64,000 nucleotides of DNA. Origin: JAAZNO01 sp964508025. GTDB lineage: Bacteria > Chloroflexota > Anaerolineae > B4-G1 > SLSP01. The position numbers and the translations under genes were made by a program. Numbering within the stretch: the stretch's first letter is position 1; every line of letters starts with the position of its first letter. The stretch spans positions 20,701-84,700 of the forward strand of contig CAZDSF010000007.1 of the NCBI GenBank assembly GCA_964508025.1, read 5' to 3'. This document shows, one piece after another, positions 36,700 to 45,224 of the stretch. The notes under the pieces are model-generated. The model was not told the origin of the DNA and did not search any database. It saw nothing but the letters and a program-made list of their open reading frames with translations.

Positions 36700-37101
36700 A
36701 TGAATACGGTTTCTGAGTTGCCAGGGAGTGTTCAGCCGAAGCCGGCGCTGGAACCCAACTTGCATAGCACCGATCCGTATGCCGTCTTGGGCTTGCATCG
36801 CGGTGCATCTGCCAGAGAGATCAAACATGCCTATTTCACGCTAGTGCGACAGTATCCGCCAGAGGAACAGCCCGAAGCTTTCAAATTGCTTCGCGCCGCC
36901 TACGAGAAGCTGCGCAGCGCAGAAGCGAAGGCTGAAACCGATCTGTTTCTTTTTCAGCCGCCCCTCCCATGGGAACCGCGTAAGCGTCGCCGTAAGTTTG
37001 ATTTGAGTGTGCATGGTGAAGATGTGTGGCGCTCCTTACAGCAGCATGGCGATTTGGGGCGCACGGATTTCAAGGATGATTTCAGGCCAGTCAAGCTATG
37101 A
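36700..37101 (+). CDS. J-domain-like protein lacking the HPD motif
   Basis: The 133-residue protein has a J-domain-like core DPYAVLGLHRGASAREIKHAYFTLVRQYPPEEQPEAF..AAYEKL at about residues 25-75. The HPD tripeptide needed to stimulate Hsp70 ATPase is replaced by YPP. A basic RKRRRKFDL patch and a short acidic tail follow. I chose the ATG at 36700, six bases after GAGG; an ATG at 36694 has no spacer. It sits 8 bases after the TPR stop and overlaps the GrpE-like gene as ATGA. It may bind Hsp70 without triggering hydrolysis, or act as a scaffold. Confidence 0.82.
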   Translation: MNTVSELPGSVQPKPALEPNLHSTDPYAVLGLHRGASAREIKHAYFTLVRQYPPEEQPEAFKLLRAAYEKLRSAEAKAETDLFLFQPPLPWEPRKRRRKFDLSVHGEDVWRSLQQHGDLGRTDFKDDFRPVKL

Positions 37102-37811
37102 ACGAGCATCGTGCTGTGTGGACTACGTTGGCCGAATTACTCCAACGGGTGGAAAAAGGACTGTCCGGGACCCATGCGACCGGGGCCAGTAATAATGGTC
37201 TGGCTGAGTTGGAAAAAGAGGTGCACAAACTGGGCAAGACCCAGTTCAAGGCGAATACGCTGGCGGCAGAACAGACCGAACAGCTGGGAAAAGCGCTCGA
37301 GCTGTTGGAGGCGCAGCAGCAAGACCTGCGCGCTTCAGTGCAGCAGCTGGCGCAAGCGCAAGTTGCGGCCGCGCATCGTGAATGGCTCATGGCCTTGCTG
37401 CCTACATTGGATGGGTTAGATCATGCGCTCCACAGCGGGGAGCAGTATCTTCGCCGCCGTGATCTGGCGGCAACCGCGCCATCGCTCACGGTGGATCAGG
37501 CTGTGCTCGTCTCGCCAGCGGATCGCGCTATGCTAGCTGGCTGGCTGGAAGGATTAGCGCTCGTCCGGGAGCGATTGCTGATGCTGCTAGAAGCGCAGGG
37601 CGTTACCCCTATTCCCACGGTGGGGCGACTCTTCGATCCTTACCTGCACATTGTCGTTGCCACAACTACGGAAGGTGCAACTGAAGCAGGGCGCATTGTC
37701 GCTGAAGAGCGTCGCGGCTACCAGACTGCCGGGGCCGTGCTGCGCTTCGCCGAAGTGGTGGTATACAAACCTGTTTCGTCTTCTGAATCTGTGAATTCTA
37801 CTATGGAGTAA
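37098..37811 (+). CDS. GrpE-like nucleotide exchange factor
   Basis: The 237-residue protein has a long N-terminal coiled coil (about residues 30-100, rich in Glu, Gln, Leu). A GrpE-type head follows: LLPTLDGLDHAL, LVRERLLMLLEAQGVTPIPTVGRLFDPYLHIVV and GRIVAEERRGYQTAGAVLRFAEVVVYK. GrpE exchanges ADP for ATP on Hsp70. An insert of about 30 residues (RRRDLAATAPSLTV..) sits between head segments, making it divergent from the housekeeping GrpE. It overlaps the J-like gene as ATGA and precedes the Hsp70 by 7 bases, so it is probably dedicated to that Hsp70. Confidence 0.88.
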   Translation: MNEHRAVWTTLAELLQRVEKGLSGTHATGASNNGLAELEKEVHKLGKTQFKANTLAAEQTEQLGKALELLEAQQQDLRASVQQLAQAQVAAAHREWLMALLPTLDGLDHALHSGEQYLRRRDLAATAPSLTVDQAVLVSPADRAMLAGWLEGLALVRERLLMLLEAQGVTPIPTVGRLFDPYLHIVVATTTEGATEAGRIVAEERRGYQTAGAVLRFAEVVVYKPVSSSESVNSTME

Positions 37812-37818
37812 TGAAGCT

Positions 37819-39528
37819 GTGAGCAGTTACATTGTGGGTATTGACCTGGGAACGACCAATTCTGGCGTGGCGCTTGTGCAAGATGGGATACCACGGATCC
37901 TGCCCCATGGCGCAGAACGGATCATCCCTTCGGTGGTGGCCTACACGCCCGAACAGCAGTGGTTGGTAGGCGCCCCAGCGCGCAATCAATTCATTTTCAA
38001 CCCCGAAAATACCGTGCGCTCCATCAAACGCAAGATGGGAACGGCGGAACGGGTGAATCTTGCCGGGCGCGAGTTCACGCCGCCGGAGATCTCCGCTTTC
38101 ATTCTACGGGAACTCAAACAGATCGCGGAACGTAACCTCGGCGCCGAAGTATCCGAAGCGGTTATCACAGTACCGGCATACTTCTCTGACGCCGCGCGCC
38201 AGGCTACCCGCGACGCGGGGGAAATCGCGGGCTTCAACGTGCGCCGCATCATCAATGAGCCGACCGCCGCCGCTCTGGCTTACGGTCTTGACAAAGTTCA
38301 GGATCAGCTGGCGTTGGTCTATGACCTGGGCGGGGGCACTTTCGATGTGTCGTTGGTCGAGATGATGGATGGCATTGTCGAAGTGCGGGCCAGCCACGGT
38401 GATACGCAGTTAGGGGGCGATGATTTTGATGAGCGCCTGGCGCTCATGCTGGCCGAGGTCTTCGAGCAGCAGCATGGCATTGACCTGCGCCAGGATCGCC
38501 GCGCCTGGGCGCGCCTGCTGCGCGCGGCTGAAAATGCGAAGATCGCGCTCTCATCCCAGCCCTTTACCTGGATCAAAGAGGAATATCTTGTTGAAAAGCG
38601 CGGCGTGCCTTTGCATTTCGAGCATGAAGTTAGCCGTCATGATTTTGTGGCGGCCATTTCTGACTTGCTGGACAAGACGCTGGTATCTGTGGAACGGGTG
38701 TTGGCAGATGGCGATGTCCATGCGGCGGATCTCCAACAGGTGCTCATGGTTGGCGGTTCAACGCGGATTCCGGCAGTCTGGGAACTGGTGGCGGATCGGC
38801 TGGGAATTGAGCCGCAGATGACGCTTAACCCTGAAGAGGTGGTCGCGTTGGGCGCCGGTGTGCAAGCTGCCATCATCGCGGGCGAGCCTATTGATGCAAT
38901 TCTGGTGGATGTGACCCCGCATTCTCTGGGTATTGCGGTTGCTGAATGGCGTTTGGGACGCTGGCTCAGTGATCGCTATAGCCCTTTGATTCGGCGCAAT
39001 ACCACGGTGCCTGTATCGAAGGCTGAAATCTTCCATGCCCTCTATCCCAATCAGGATACCATCAAAATCGAGGTGTATCAGGGTGAACACACGGTCGCTT
39101 CGGAAAATACATTGCTGGGAGAATTTCTGATCACCGATCTCAAACCTGAAGCGCCCGGTGAGTTGCCCAGCGTTACCGTGAAGTTCGATATGGATGTGGA
39201 TGGCATTTTGCATATCATGGCGCAGGATCGCGTGACCAAACGCAGTGAAGCGATCACGGTCCAGGCTTCGGCGCGGCGCATGAGCGAAACTGATATCCTG
39301 AAAGCTAAACAGTGGGTGCAGGTGTTGTTTGCGCTTTCACGCGAGCAACTCGCGTTTTTGGAGCGCGCCGAGGCACTGCTAGAAGGTGATGCGCTCGAGG
39401 AGAATGCGCGCGAGGAACTGGAGATGCTCCTCGAAGATATTGAATCTGCCCGTGCAGAGGGCGATGCGGTGCAGCTCGAAAGTCTTTTTGAAGAATTGGT
39501 AGAGCTATTGTTCGATTTGGAGCCTTAG
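37819..39528 (+). CDS. Hsp70 family chaperone (DnaK-like, short)
   Basis: The 569-residue Hsp70 begins at GTG 37819 with GGAG about 10 bases upstream. The ATPase domain has IDLGTTNSGVALV, VITVPAYFSDAARQATRDAG, NEPTAAALAYGL, YDLGGGTFDVSLVEM and MLMVGGSTRIP-like (VLMVGGSTRIPAVW). The substrate-binding domain carries LGIAVAEWRLGRW. The C-terminal lid is short and strongly acidic (about 70 residues fewer than E. coli DnaK at 638). The last gene of the TPR-J-GrpE-Hsp70 unit, it is probably a specialised chaperone next to a housekeeping DnaK elsewhere in the genome. Confidence 0.9.
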   Translation: MSSYIVGIDLGTTNSGVALVQDGIPRILPHGAERIIPSVVAYTPEQQWLVGAPARNQFIFNPENTVRSIKRKMGTAERVNLAGREFTPPEISAFILRELKQIAERNLGAEVSEAVITVPAYFSDAARQATRDAGEIAGFNVRRIINEPTAAALAYGLDKVQDQLALVYDLGGGTFDVSLVEMMDGIVEVRASHGDTQLGGDDFDERLALMLAEVFEQQHGIDLRQDRRAWARLLRAAENAKIALSSQPFTWIKEEYLVEKRGVPLHFEHEVSRHDFVAAISDLLDKTLVSVERVLADGDVHAADLQQVLMVGGSTRIPAVWELVADRLGIEPQMTLNPEEVVALGAGVQAAIIAGEPIDAILVDVTPHSLGIAVAEWRLGRWLSDRYSPLIRRNTTVPVSKAEIFHALYPNQDTIKIEVYQGEHTVASENTLLGEFLITDLKPEAPGELPSVTVKFDMDVDGILHIMAQDRVTKRSEAITVQASARRMSETDILKAKQWVQVLFALSREQLAFLERAEALLEGDALEENAREELEMLLEDIESARAEGDAVQLESLFEELVELLFDLEP

Positions 39529-39568
39529 GCGTGTTGCCATAAGGCTTCTGCTATTGTGGCTGTGTTTT

Positions 39569-39619
39569 GAGAGGCGCTTTGGGTTGCCGTGCATCGTTTG
39601 GCAATCAAAAGCGCCTCTC
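39569..39619. terminator. Stem-loop between convergent Hsp70 and EamA genes
   Basis: GAGAGGCGCTTT (39569-39580) pairs with AAAGCGCCTCTC (39608-39619), 12 perfect pairs, with weaker inner pairing. It separates two convergent genes. Tails are not T-rich, so it is a candidate bidirectional terminator rather than a canonical one. Confidence 0.5.
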
Positions 39620-39622
39620 GGA

Positions 39623-40546
39623 TTATGCGGGTACTGGGGACTGTGTCGTCTGGCGCGTGATCGAGAGTTGCGATACCAGCATCCCTGCCAGCATCAGCGC
39701 GCAGCCGATCACTCCCCGGAGCGTGAGCGTCTCGCTGAGGAGCAGCGCGCCGCCGATCACGGCGAATACCGCCTCCAGGCTCAGGATGATCGCCGCATGC
39801 GCGGGATGGGCGTCGCGCTGGGCCACGACTTGCAGCGTGTAGGCGATCCCCACCGAAAGCAGCCCGCCGTAGAGGATGGCCCATACCGCGCCGCGCAGGC
39901 CCGGCAGCGAGGGCGTCTCGATCAACGCGGCGACGATGCCGCTGAGCAGCGCCGTCACCGCGAATTGCAGCACGGCGATGGGCAGCGCCGCGACCCGCTG
40001 CGTGAGCCACGCCAGAATGTGGACGTGAATCGCCCAGAAGAACGCGCCGGCCAGCACCCACAGGTCCCCTGGCGTTATCTCGGCGAGGCGCAGGGCTGCC
40101 AGATTTGCGGGCATGGTGAGCAAGTACAGGCCGACAACCGCCAGCCCGGCCCCGATCCACGCGCCGAGGCCGGTGCGCTGTCGGCGCAGCAATCCCAGGA
40201 TGGGCACCAGCACCACGTACAGCCCGGTGATGAAGCCCGCTTTCCCCGCTGTGGTTGTGACCATGCCGATCTGCTGACATGACGCGCCCGCAAACAGCGC
40301 GACGCCTGCCAGCAGACCGCCGGGCAGTAGCACCCGCCAGGGCAGGCTCTCCGTGCTGCGTCGTTGCTGCGCCAATAGCAGCGGCAGCAGCGCCAGGCTG
40401 CCCAACGCAAAGCGCACACCCGTAAAGGTGAACGGGCCGACGAAATTCATGCCCACTCGTTGCGCGACGAAGGCAAAGCCCCAAATCGCAGCGGTGAGCA
40501 GCAACAGCGCATTGGCGCGCCAGAGGCGCGCAGTCGCGGGCCTCAA
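39623..40546 (-). CDS. EamA/DMT family transporter
   Basis: The protein of about 307 residues consists of ten hydrophobic segments in two EamA repeats (ALLLLTAAIWGFAFVAQRVGMNFV and WVLAGAFFWAIHVHILAWLTQRV). It belongs to the drug/metabolite transporter superfamily; the substrate is unknown, with metabolite export as the common role. I place the start at TTG 40546, which overlaps the upstream SsnA stop as TTGA; no ATG fits, and the frame upstream is open but lies in SsnA. Coupling to SsnA suggests the two share a metabolite. Confidence 0.83.
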   Translation of the reverse strand: MRPATARLWRANALLLLTAAIWGFAFVAQRVGMNFVGPFTFTGVRFALGSLALLPLLLAQQRRSTESLPWRVLLPGGLLAGVALFAGASCQQIGMVTTTAGKAGFITGLYVVLVPILGLLRRQRTGLGAWIGAGLAVVGLYLLTMPANLAALRLAEITPGDLWVLAGAFFWAIHVHILAWLTQRVAALPIAVLQFAVTALLSGIVAALIETPSLPGLRGAVWAILYGGLLSVGIAYTLQVVAQRDAHPAHAAIILSLEAVFAVIGGALLLSETLTLRGVIGCALMLAGMLVSQLSITRQTTQSPVPA

Positions 40547-41877
40547 GCGGCGCGCCGCCACAGCGCGGCGGCAAGTTCGCGGGAGCGCGCGGTGATCTCC
40601 GCCTCGTCGAGCGTCAGCAGCTGGCGGTCGCGCATCAGCACCCGGCCGGCGCTGATCGTAGTGGTGATCATCGAAGCCTCGTAGCCGAAGAGGAAGTGCC
40701 ACGGCAGGTTGCCCGCGCTCAACGGCGTGGTGGGATGGTAATCCACCAGGATCAGATCGGCTTCTGCGCCGGGTTCCAGCGCACCCAGCCTGACGTCGGG
40801 CCAGAAGATGCGCGCCAGCTGCGCGTTGGCGTCGAAGGCCAGCCGGAAAACGAGATCGCCGGGCATGGCGCGGGGATCCTGCTGCGCAAGTTTGTGGACG
40901 AGATAGGCGGTCTTCATCTCCGCGAACATGTTGTTGCTGAAGCCATCATTGCCCAACGCCACGTTGACGCCGCGCGCCAGCAGATGTTCCACCTTGCCGG
41001 TGCCCACCGCGTTGTTCATGTTTGAGCGCGGCTGATGCGTGACCCATGTGCCGGTCTGCGCCAGCACGTCCATCTCGCTCTCATCCACGTGGACGGCGTG
41101 CGCCACGATGGAGCGCGGCCCCAGAATGCCCGCCGCGTGCAGCCGATGGATGACGCGCTTGCCGGACTTGCGCAGGCTATCTTCTACATCTTCCACGCCT
41201 TCGGCGGCGTGGATGTGGAAACCCGTCTCCAGCCCCTCGGCGGCAGCGATGCACGCTGCCAGGGTGGCGTCGCTCAGCGTGAGCGAGGCGTGCATTCCAA
41301 ATGAGGCGGCTAGCTGCGGATGCGGGTTCACCTGCATGCGGCGCAGGAAGCGCACGTTTTCGGCGATGCCGGCCTGCGCCAGCGCTTCCCCGTCGCGGTC
41401 GGTGACCTCGTAGCACAGGCTCGCGCGGATGCCGGAGCGCAGCACTTCCTCGGCGATGATGTCCAGCGAGCCGGGGATGGCGTGCGGGCTGGCGTGATGG
41501 TCAATCAGCGTGGTCGCGCCGTGGCGGATGGCATCGGCCAGGCAGACCAGCGCGGAATAACGCACATCTTCGGGCGTGAGCAGTTTATCCAGCCGCCACC
41601 AGAGCCGCTCTAGAATCTCGCCGAAGCGGGTGGGCGCGGGACCGGGGAACGCCCAGCCGCGTGCAAACGCGCCGTAGAAATGGGTGTGTCCGCAGAGCGG
41701 CGCCGGCAGCGCCAGCTGCCCGCGCGCGTCGAAGCGTTCCGCTTCGGGATAGCGGGCGAGCAGCGCCGCCGTGGTATCCACCGCCGCGATTTTGCCCGCC
41801 TCAATGAGTACTGCGCCATTCTCAATCAGGCGTGGTTCTGCTCCCAATGTGGCAACGCGAGCATTCGTAATTAACAT
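40543..41877 (-). CDS. ssnA: SsnA-type putative aminohydrolase (amidohydrolase superfamily)
   Basis: The 444-residue protein has the metal motif GHTHFYGAFARG. It also has WWRLDKLLTPEDVRYSALVCLADAI, ATTLIDHHASP and AHAVHVDESEMD, closely matching E. coli SsnA (..LWWRLD.. and DHHASP..GSL). SsnA is an uncharacterised zinc-type amidohydrolase near selenium- and purine-related genes in enterics; here it lies with an EamA transporter. The length is normal. GAGGAGGT precedes the ATG. The deaminated substrate is unknown; guanine- or hydantoin-like rings are possible. Confidence 0.85.
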   Translation of the reverse strand: MLITNARVATLGAEPRLIENGAVLIEAGKIAAVDTTAALLARYPEAERFDARGQLALPAPLCGHTHFYGAFARGWAFPGPAPTRFGEILERLWWRLDKLLTPEDVRYSALVCLADAIRHGATTLIDHHASPHAIPGSLDIIAEEVLRSGIRASLCYEVTDRDGEALAQAGIAENVRFLRRMQVNPHPQLAASFGMHASLTLSDATLAACIAAAEGLETGFHIHAAEGVEDVEDSLRKSGKRVIHRLHAAGILGPRSIVAHAVHVDESEMDVLAQTGTWVTHQPRSNMNNAVGTGKVEHLLARGVNVALGNDGFSNNMFAEMKTAYLVHKLAQQDPRAMPGDLVFRLAFDANAQLARIFWPDVRLGALEPGAEADLILVDYHPTTPLSAGNLPWHFLFGYEASMITTTISAGRVLMRDRQLLTLDEAEITARSRELAAALWRRAA

Positions 41878-41907
41878 CGTTTCACCTCCTCACTCTTGAA
41901 TTCTGAC

Positions 41908-42849
41908 TCATGTCGCTACTTTCAGTGCTGAGCGTTCGTATTCTGCCTGTAACTTCGAGAAGTACTGTTCCTCCAGATGTGCTTGCAGTTCCGCGCCAAG
42001 CAGCAAGACCCGATAACTCCAGTAAGCCCACACCGTTGGCACAATCATCACCCACAACGAGCCGTAGACCAGGGGATAGTTGAGCAAACCCGTGGTCAAG
42101 GCCCAGGCGAAGATATCGCGCATAATCACCCAGGTCACGCTGACGCCCAGCCCCACCAGCCAGGCCACCCGTCGGCGTACTGGATGCGCGGGGAAGAACC
42201 GGTAGGTCAACAGATTCAACAGCAAAATGACCAGAAACGATAGCCCGCGTTCACCCCATTTGGTAATCGGGAAAGAAATCTGACCAAGAAAGGGCAACCA
42301 GAGCGGCAACAGCCGCCACAAGGTCTGGATGATAAAGGCGCCGACGACCCAAGCCGTGACGCCCATGAGTGATAGAATGCCGATGAGTCGCCGTTTCCAG
42401 TATGTGCGGCGTTGCCGGCGTTCCCACACCGCATTGATGGCCGATTCCAGGGTGGTGAAAATCCCGGAAGCTGACCACAAGGTGGTCGCCAATGAGATGA
42501 CGCCCACCGAGCTGCGATAGCGGAGGATGTTTTCGATGTTGACGCGCACCGGCTCGGTCGTTGCCGGAAGCAGCGCTTCCAGGCTCATCATGGCGATGCG
42601 CTGCACTTCGGCAGCGTCTATGAACAGGCTGCCTACGGAGAGCACCGAGAGCAACAGCGGCACGATAGACAGCAGGGTGTAGAACGAGAGCGCCGCTGCG
42701 TACATCGTCATGTGGTGCCGCCCAGAGCGTTTGATGATTTCGATGCCAAACCGGGCTGCCTGTTTGAGCGCCGGCCACAGCCGCCGTAACTGCGCCCGAC
42801 TCTGCTGGAGCAGCGGCTTGATGTGGGATTTCAGAGAGAGCCGTTTCAT
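41908..42849 (-). CDS. YihY/BrkB family inner-membrane protein
   Basis: The 313-residue protein has about six membrane segments: YAAALSFYTLLSIVPLLLSVLSVGSLF, VGVISLATTLWSASGIFTTLESAINAVW and YGSLWVMIVPTVWAYWSYRVLLLGAEL. It fits the YihY/BrkB family (formerly called RNase BN, an assignment now dropped). Its function is unknown. The ATG overlaps the SDR stop as ATGA. Confidence 0.9.
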   Translation of the reverse strand: MKRLSLKSHIKPLLQQSRAQLRRLWPALKQAARFGIEIIKRSGRHHMTMYAAALSFYTLLSIVPLLLSVLSVGSLFIDAAEVQRIAMMSLEALLPATTEPVRVNIENILRYRSSVGVISLATTLWSASGIFTTLESAINAVWERRQRRTYWKRRLIGILSLMGVTAWVVGAFIIQTLWRLLPLWLPFLGQISFPITKWGERGLSFLVILLLNLLTYRFFPAHPVRRRVAWLVGLGVSVTWVIMRDIFAWALTTGLLNYPLVYGSLWVMIVPTVWAYWSYRVLLLGAELQAHLEEQYFSKLQAEYERSALKVAT

Positions 42850-43775
42850 CTGCGTTGGAAGCGCGGATCTTCGGCCAGAGTCCGCCGCAACCCTTTTTCT
42901 AGTGTGTAGCGCGGATGATACGCCAACAGCTGTTGCGCTAAGGTGAGATCGGCGCGGAGCCGCGAGACGCCGCCATTTTCCACTGGGCTGTAGAGTAAGT
43001 TGCTGTTGGAGTTGGTGAGCTGCAAGACCAACCGGGCCAGGGCATTGATGTCGGTCTCCACGCCGCTGCCCACATTGATGGTGCGCCGGTTGATGCCTGT
43101 GGCCGTGCCGGCAGCCAGCAACGCCGTCACGACATCATCAATGTAGACGAAATCCCGCGTCTGACGCCCATCCTGGAACAGGACGAGCGATCCGCCGCCC
43201 AGGGCTTGTTGCAGGAAACGCGGCACGACGGGCGCATGGGAAGCCGGTAACGCCTGATAAGGCCCGTAGGTGTTGAAGATGCGCAAAGCCACGGTTTCGA
43301 TGTTCCACAGTGCGCCGATGGTGTGCAGATAATACTCGGCGGAGAGTTTGCTCACCGCGTAGGGCGATTGCGGATTGGGTGGACTCTGTTCGCTGACCGG
43401 TTGGGCGTCTTGCAATCCATACACTGCGCCGGAAGAAGCCAGAATGATGCGCGGCGCGCCCGTATCGCGCATGGCTTCTAACAGCGATACGGTGCCGCCC
43501 ACGTTGACGGTGTTGTACTCTGCCGGATACAACACCGATTCTGCTACCAGGACTCGCGCTGCGAGGTGATAAACGCAGTCCACGCCTTGCAGCAGCGTCC
43601 ACAGCTTCGGGCGATCCAGCACCGAGCCTCGATGAAAAAGCACGGTTGGCGCCAGCCGTTGGGGATCGCCGGCGCTCAGGTCATCTACAACGAGCACTTC
43701 GTGTCCCTTGGCGACAAGGGCGTTTGCCAGCGCGCTGCCCAAGAAACCCGCGCCGCCGGTGACCAGAATACGCAT
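42846..43775 (-). CDS. NAD-dependent epimerase/dehydratase (extended SDR, nucleotide-sugar type)
   Basis: The 309-residue protein has the Rossmann motif TGGAGFLGSALANAL, an active-site SSGAVYG serine segment and YAVSKLSAEYYL as the Tyr-x3-Lys pair. It most resembles UDP-glucose 4-epimerase-like extended SDRs, which act on nucleotide sugars for cell-wall or capsular polymers. GAGGAGG precedes the ATG. It lies with a FemAB-like transferase and a membrane protein, which fits envelope work; the substrate cannot be named. Confidence 0.88.
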   Translation of the reverse strand: MRILVTGGAGFLGSALANALVAKGHEVLVVDDLSAGDPQRLAPTVLFHRGSVLDRPKLWTLLQGVDCVYHLAARVLVAESVLYPAEYNTVNVGGTVSLLEAMRDTGAPRIILASSGAVYGLQDAQPVSEQSPPNPQSPYAVSKLSAEYYLHTIGALWNIETVALRIFNTYGPYQALPASHAPVVPRFLQQALGGGSLVLFQDGRQTRDFVYIDDVVTALLAAGTATGINRRTINVGSGVETDINALARLVLQLTNSNSNLLYSPVENGGVSRLRADLTLAQQLLAYHPRYTLEKGLRRTLAEDPRFQRR

Positions 43776-43790
43776 CAGGGCCTCCTCATG

Positions 43791-43898
43791 AAATAGTAAC
43801 AGGTGAGCAGTGAATCGTGAGCAGTTTGGGCGCAGGGAATGGCGTTCTGCTCACTGCTCTCTAATCTCTACGAACTATTTTCATCTGCGTGGCTGTAT
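43791..43898. repeat. Dispersed repeat family A, copy 2
   Basis: Carries AAATAGTAAC, GGTGAGCAGTGAATCGTGAGCAGT, TGGCGTTCTGCTCACTGCTCTCT and ACGAACTATTTTCAT, matching 10089-10190. The two TGAGCAGT words face TGCTCACTGCTC as an inverted repeat. It lies directly upstream of the SDR gene. Confidence 0.75.
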
Positions 43899-43921
43899 CC
43901 AGTTCTGTAGCACGTCTCAAT

Positions 43922-44953
43922 TCACCCTATCAACCGCGCCCGGCGCGGCGCAAGGATTGCGTAAGCTCGGTAGCGCAACGGGCGGGGCGCATAGTCGTAA
44001 GCTCCGATGTGCGTCACCAGCGTCGCGCCGAAGTTGGCTTTGAAGCGATAGACGCCCCATAGCGGATCGCTCTCATTCAGTATATTCGGCGCGCCCCACA
44101 GATCGTAGCTGTGACATCCCGCTTCCTGGGCGTAGCGCAACGCCTCCCATTGCAGCAGGTACGTGGGCATTGCCGCCCGGTGCCGGTTGCGCGAAGCCGC
44201 ATACATCGTCCAGGCGCGTCCCTCGTAATGCAGCGAGATTAACATGGCAACCGGATCGCCGCCAACTTCGGCGATAAATCCCTGTCCCTGCGCCGATTGC
44301 AGGAACGTCCGCCACGCATCTCGATAATAGGCCGGCTCCTGAATGATGAAATGCTCCCGTTCTGCGGTCTCGGCGTACATCTCCACGAGTAGCGGCAGAT
44401 CTGCGATTGTTGCCGGGCGCACCGTGACCCCTTTGCGCACCGCCAGCCGGATGTTGTACCGCCCCTTGGCTTTCATGCGCGCCAGAATGGTATCGAGATT
44501 GGTTTGCAGGTCAAGGATCATCGTATTGCGAAATTGGATTTGTTCAGCCGCGTAGCGCCAGCCCCGTTGCTGCAACCGCGTTACCAGCGCCTCGCCTTCA
44601 GGAGAATTGGCAATTACATCGGGGTCAATCTTCAATAGCAGCATGGATTCCTGTCGGGCGAGGGCTTCCAGATCGTGCAGGATGTCATCCACGTGCGCCG
44701 GATGGCGCCAATCCACGACCGGGCCTTTGGGGATGTATCCCAGTTGCACTCGGCCCTGTTGTTGGAGCATGAGCTGCGCGGCGGCGCACGGTTGGGCGCC
44801 GCCAGCCGCGCGCCATAACAGATGGCGCACTTGCCATCCGTGGCGGGCCTTCAGCGCCCCCCAGAGCCAGGATTGCAGCACGTGGGGTTGAGGTAACGTG
44901 TGCAACGCCTCATCCCACGCCTGTGCCTCTTCGACTATGCTTACTTTGAGCAT
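43922..44953 (-). CDS. FemAB-like peptidyl/aminoacyl transferase (GNAT fold)
   Basis: The 343-residue protein resembles lipid II:glycine glycyltransferase/FemX-type enzymes: SWLWGALKARHGWQVRHLLWR, GYIPKGPVVDWRHP, KAKGRYNIRLAVRKGVTVR, MLISLHYEGRAWTMYAASRNRHR and SYDLWGAPN. Fem enzymes add amino acids from tRNA to the cell-wall stem peptide; some relatives have other acyl-transfer roles. A TACAAT -10 lies just 7 bases upstream of the ATG, so the mRNA may be leaderless. It is a nearby partner of the epimerase in envelope synthesis by context only. Confidence 0.85.
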   Translation of the reverse strand: MLKVSIVEEAQAWDEALHTLPQPHVLQSWLWGALKARHGWQVRHLLWRAAGGAQPCAAAQLMLQQQGRVQLGYIPKGPVVDWRHPAHVDDILHDLEALARQESMLLLKIDPDVIANSPEGEALVTRLQQRGWRYAAEQIQFRNTMILDLQTNLDTILARMKAKGRYNIRLAVRKGVTVRPATIADLPLLVEMYAETAEREHFIIQEPAYYRDAWRTFLQSAQGQGFIAEVGGDPVAMLISLHYEGRAWTMYAASRNRHRAAMPTYLLQWEALRYAQEAGCHSYDLWGAPNILNESDPLWGVYRFKANFGATLVTHIGAYDYAPRPLRYRAYAILAPRRARLIG

Positions 44954-44960
44954 AGCTGCT

Positions 44961-44990
44961 ATTGTAGCATATCTCAGAAAACTCGCGTAA
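44961..44990 (-). promoter_or_regulatory. Promoter of the FemAB-like gene, probable leaderless transcript
   Basis: On the minus strand TTACGC, 18 bp, TACAAT (44961-44966) preceded by TGC forms an extended -10. The ATG starts at 44953, 7 bases after the hexamer, leaving no room for a ribosome-binding site. Confidence 0.55.
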
Positions 44991-45002
44991 TTTACCGTTG
45001 CT

Positions 45003-45165
45003 GGTAACTGTTCAGCGTTGCGTCGCCGAGCGTCAATTCCGGGCTGAAGCCCTCTAAAAGGAGTGTTTTCGCTGTCGCGCGCAGCGCGGCAGCGAAAACA
45101 CTCTCTACATCTTCGGCTTTAGCCGCTTTTTGTCGTGGCAAACGGGATAATGCTGAACAGTTACC
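45003..45165. mobile_element. MITE-like palindromic element with terminal inverted repeats
   Basis: Terminal repeats GGTAACTGTTCAGC (45003-45016) and GCTGAACAGTTACC (45152-45165) are perfect 14-bp inverts, flanked by the direct repeat GTTGCT (44997-45002 and 45166-45171). Inside, GGCTGAAGCC (45042-45051) faces GGCTTTAGCC (45115-45124). GAGTGTTTTCGCTG (45061-45074) pairs perfectly with CAGCGAAAACACTC (45090-45103), continuing through CGCGC/GCGCG to a three-base loop. No transposase is encoded; the 163-bp size fits a MITE. The rest of 44954-45320 holds the HflX promoter and ribosome-binding site. Confidence 0.65.
45061..45103. repeat. Perfect 20-bp hairpin inside the MITE-like element
   Basis: Fourteen Watson-Crick pairs, then one T-G pair and five GC pairs close a GCA loop. 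It could terminate or stabilise any transcript crossing the element. Confidence 0.75.
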
Positions 45166-45224
45166 GTTGCTGCATCGTTTCCAAAGCAGGTTGAAGATGG
45201 GGGAATTTTCGCCCGCTGATACGT

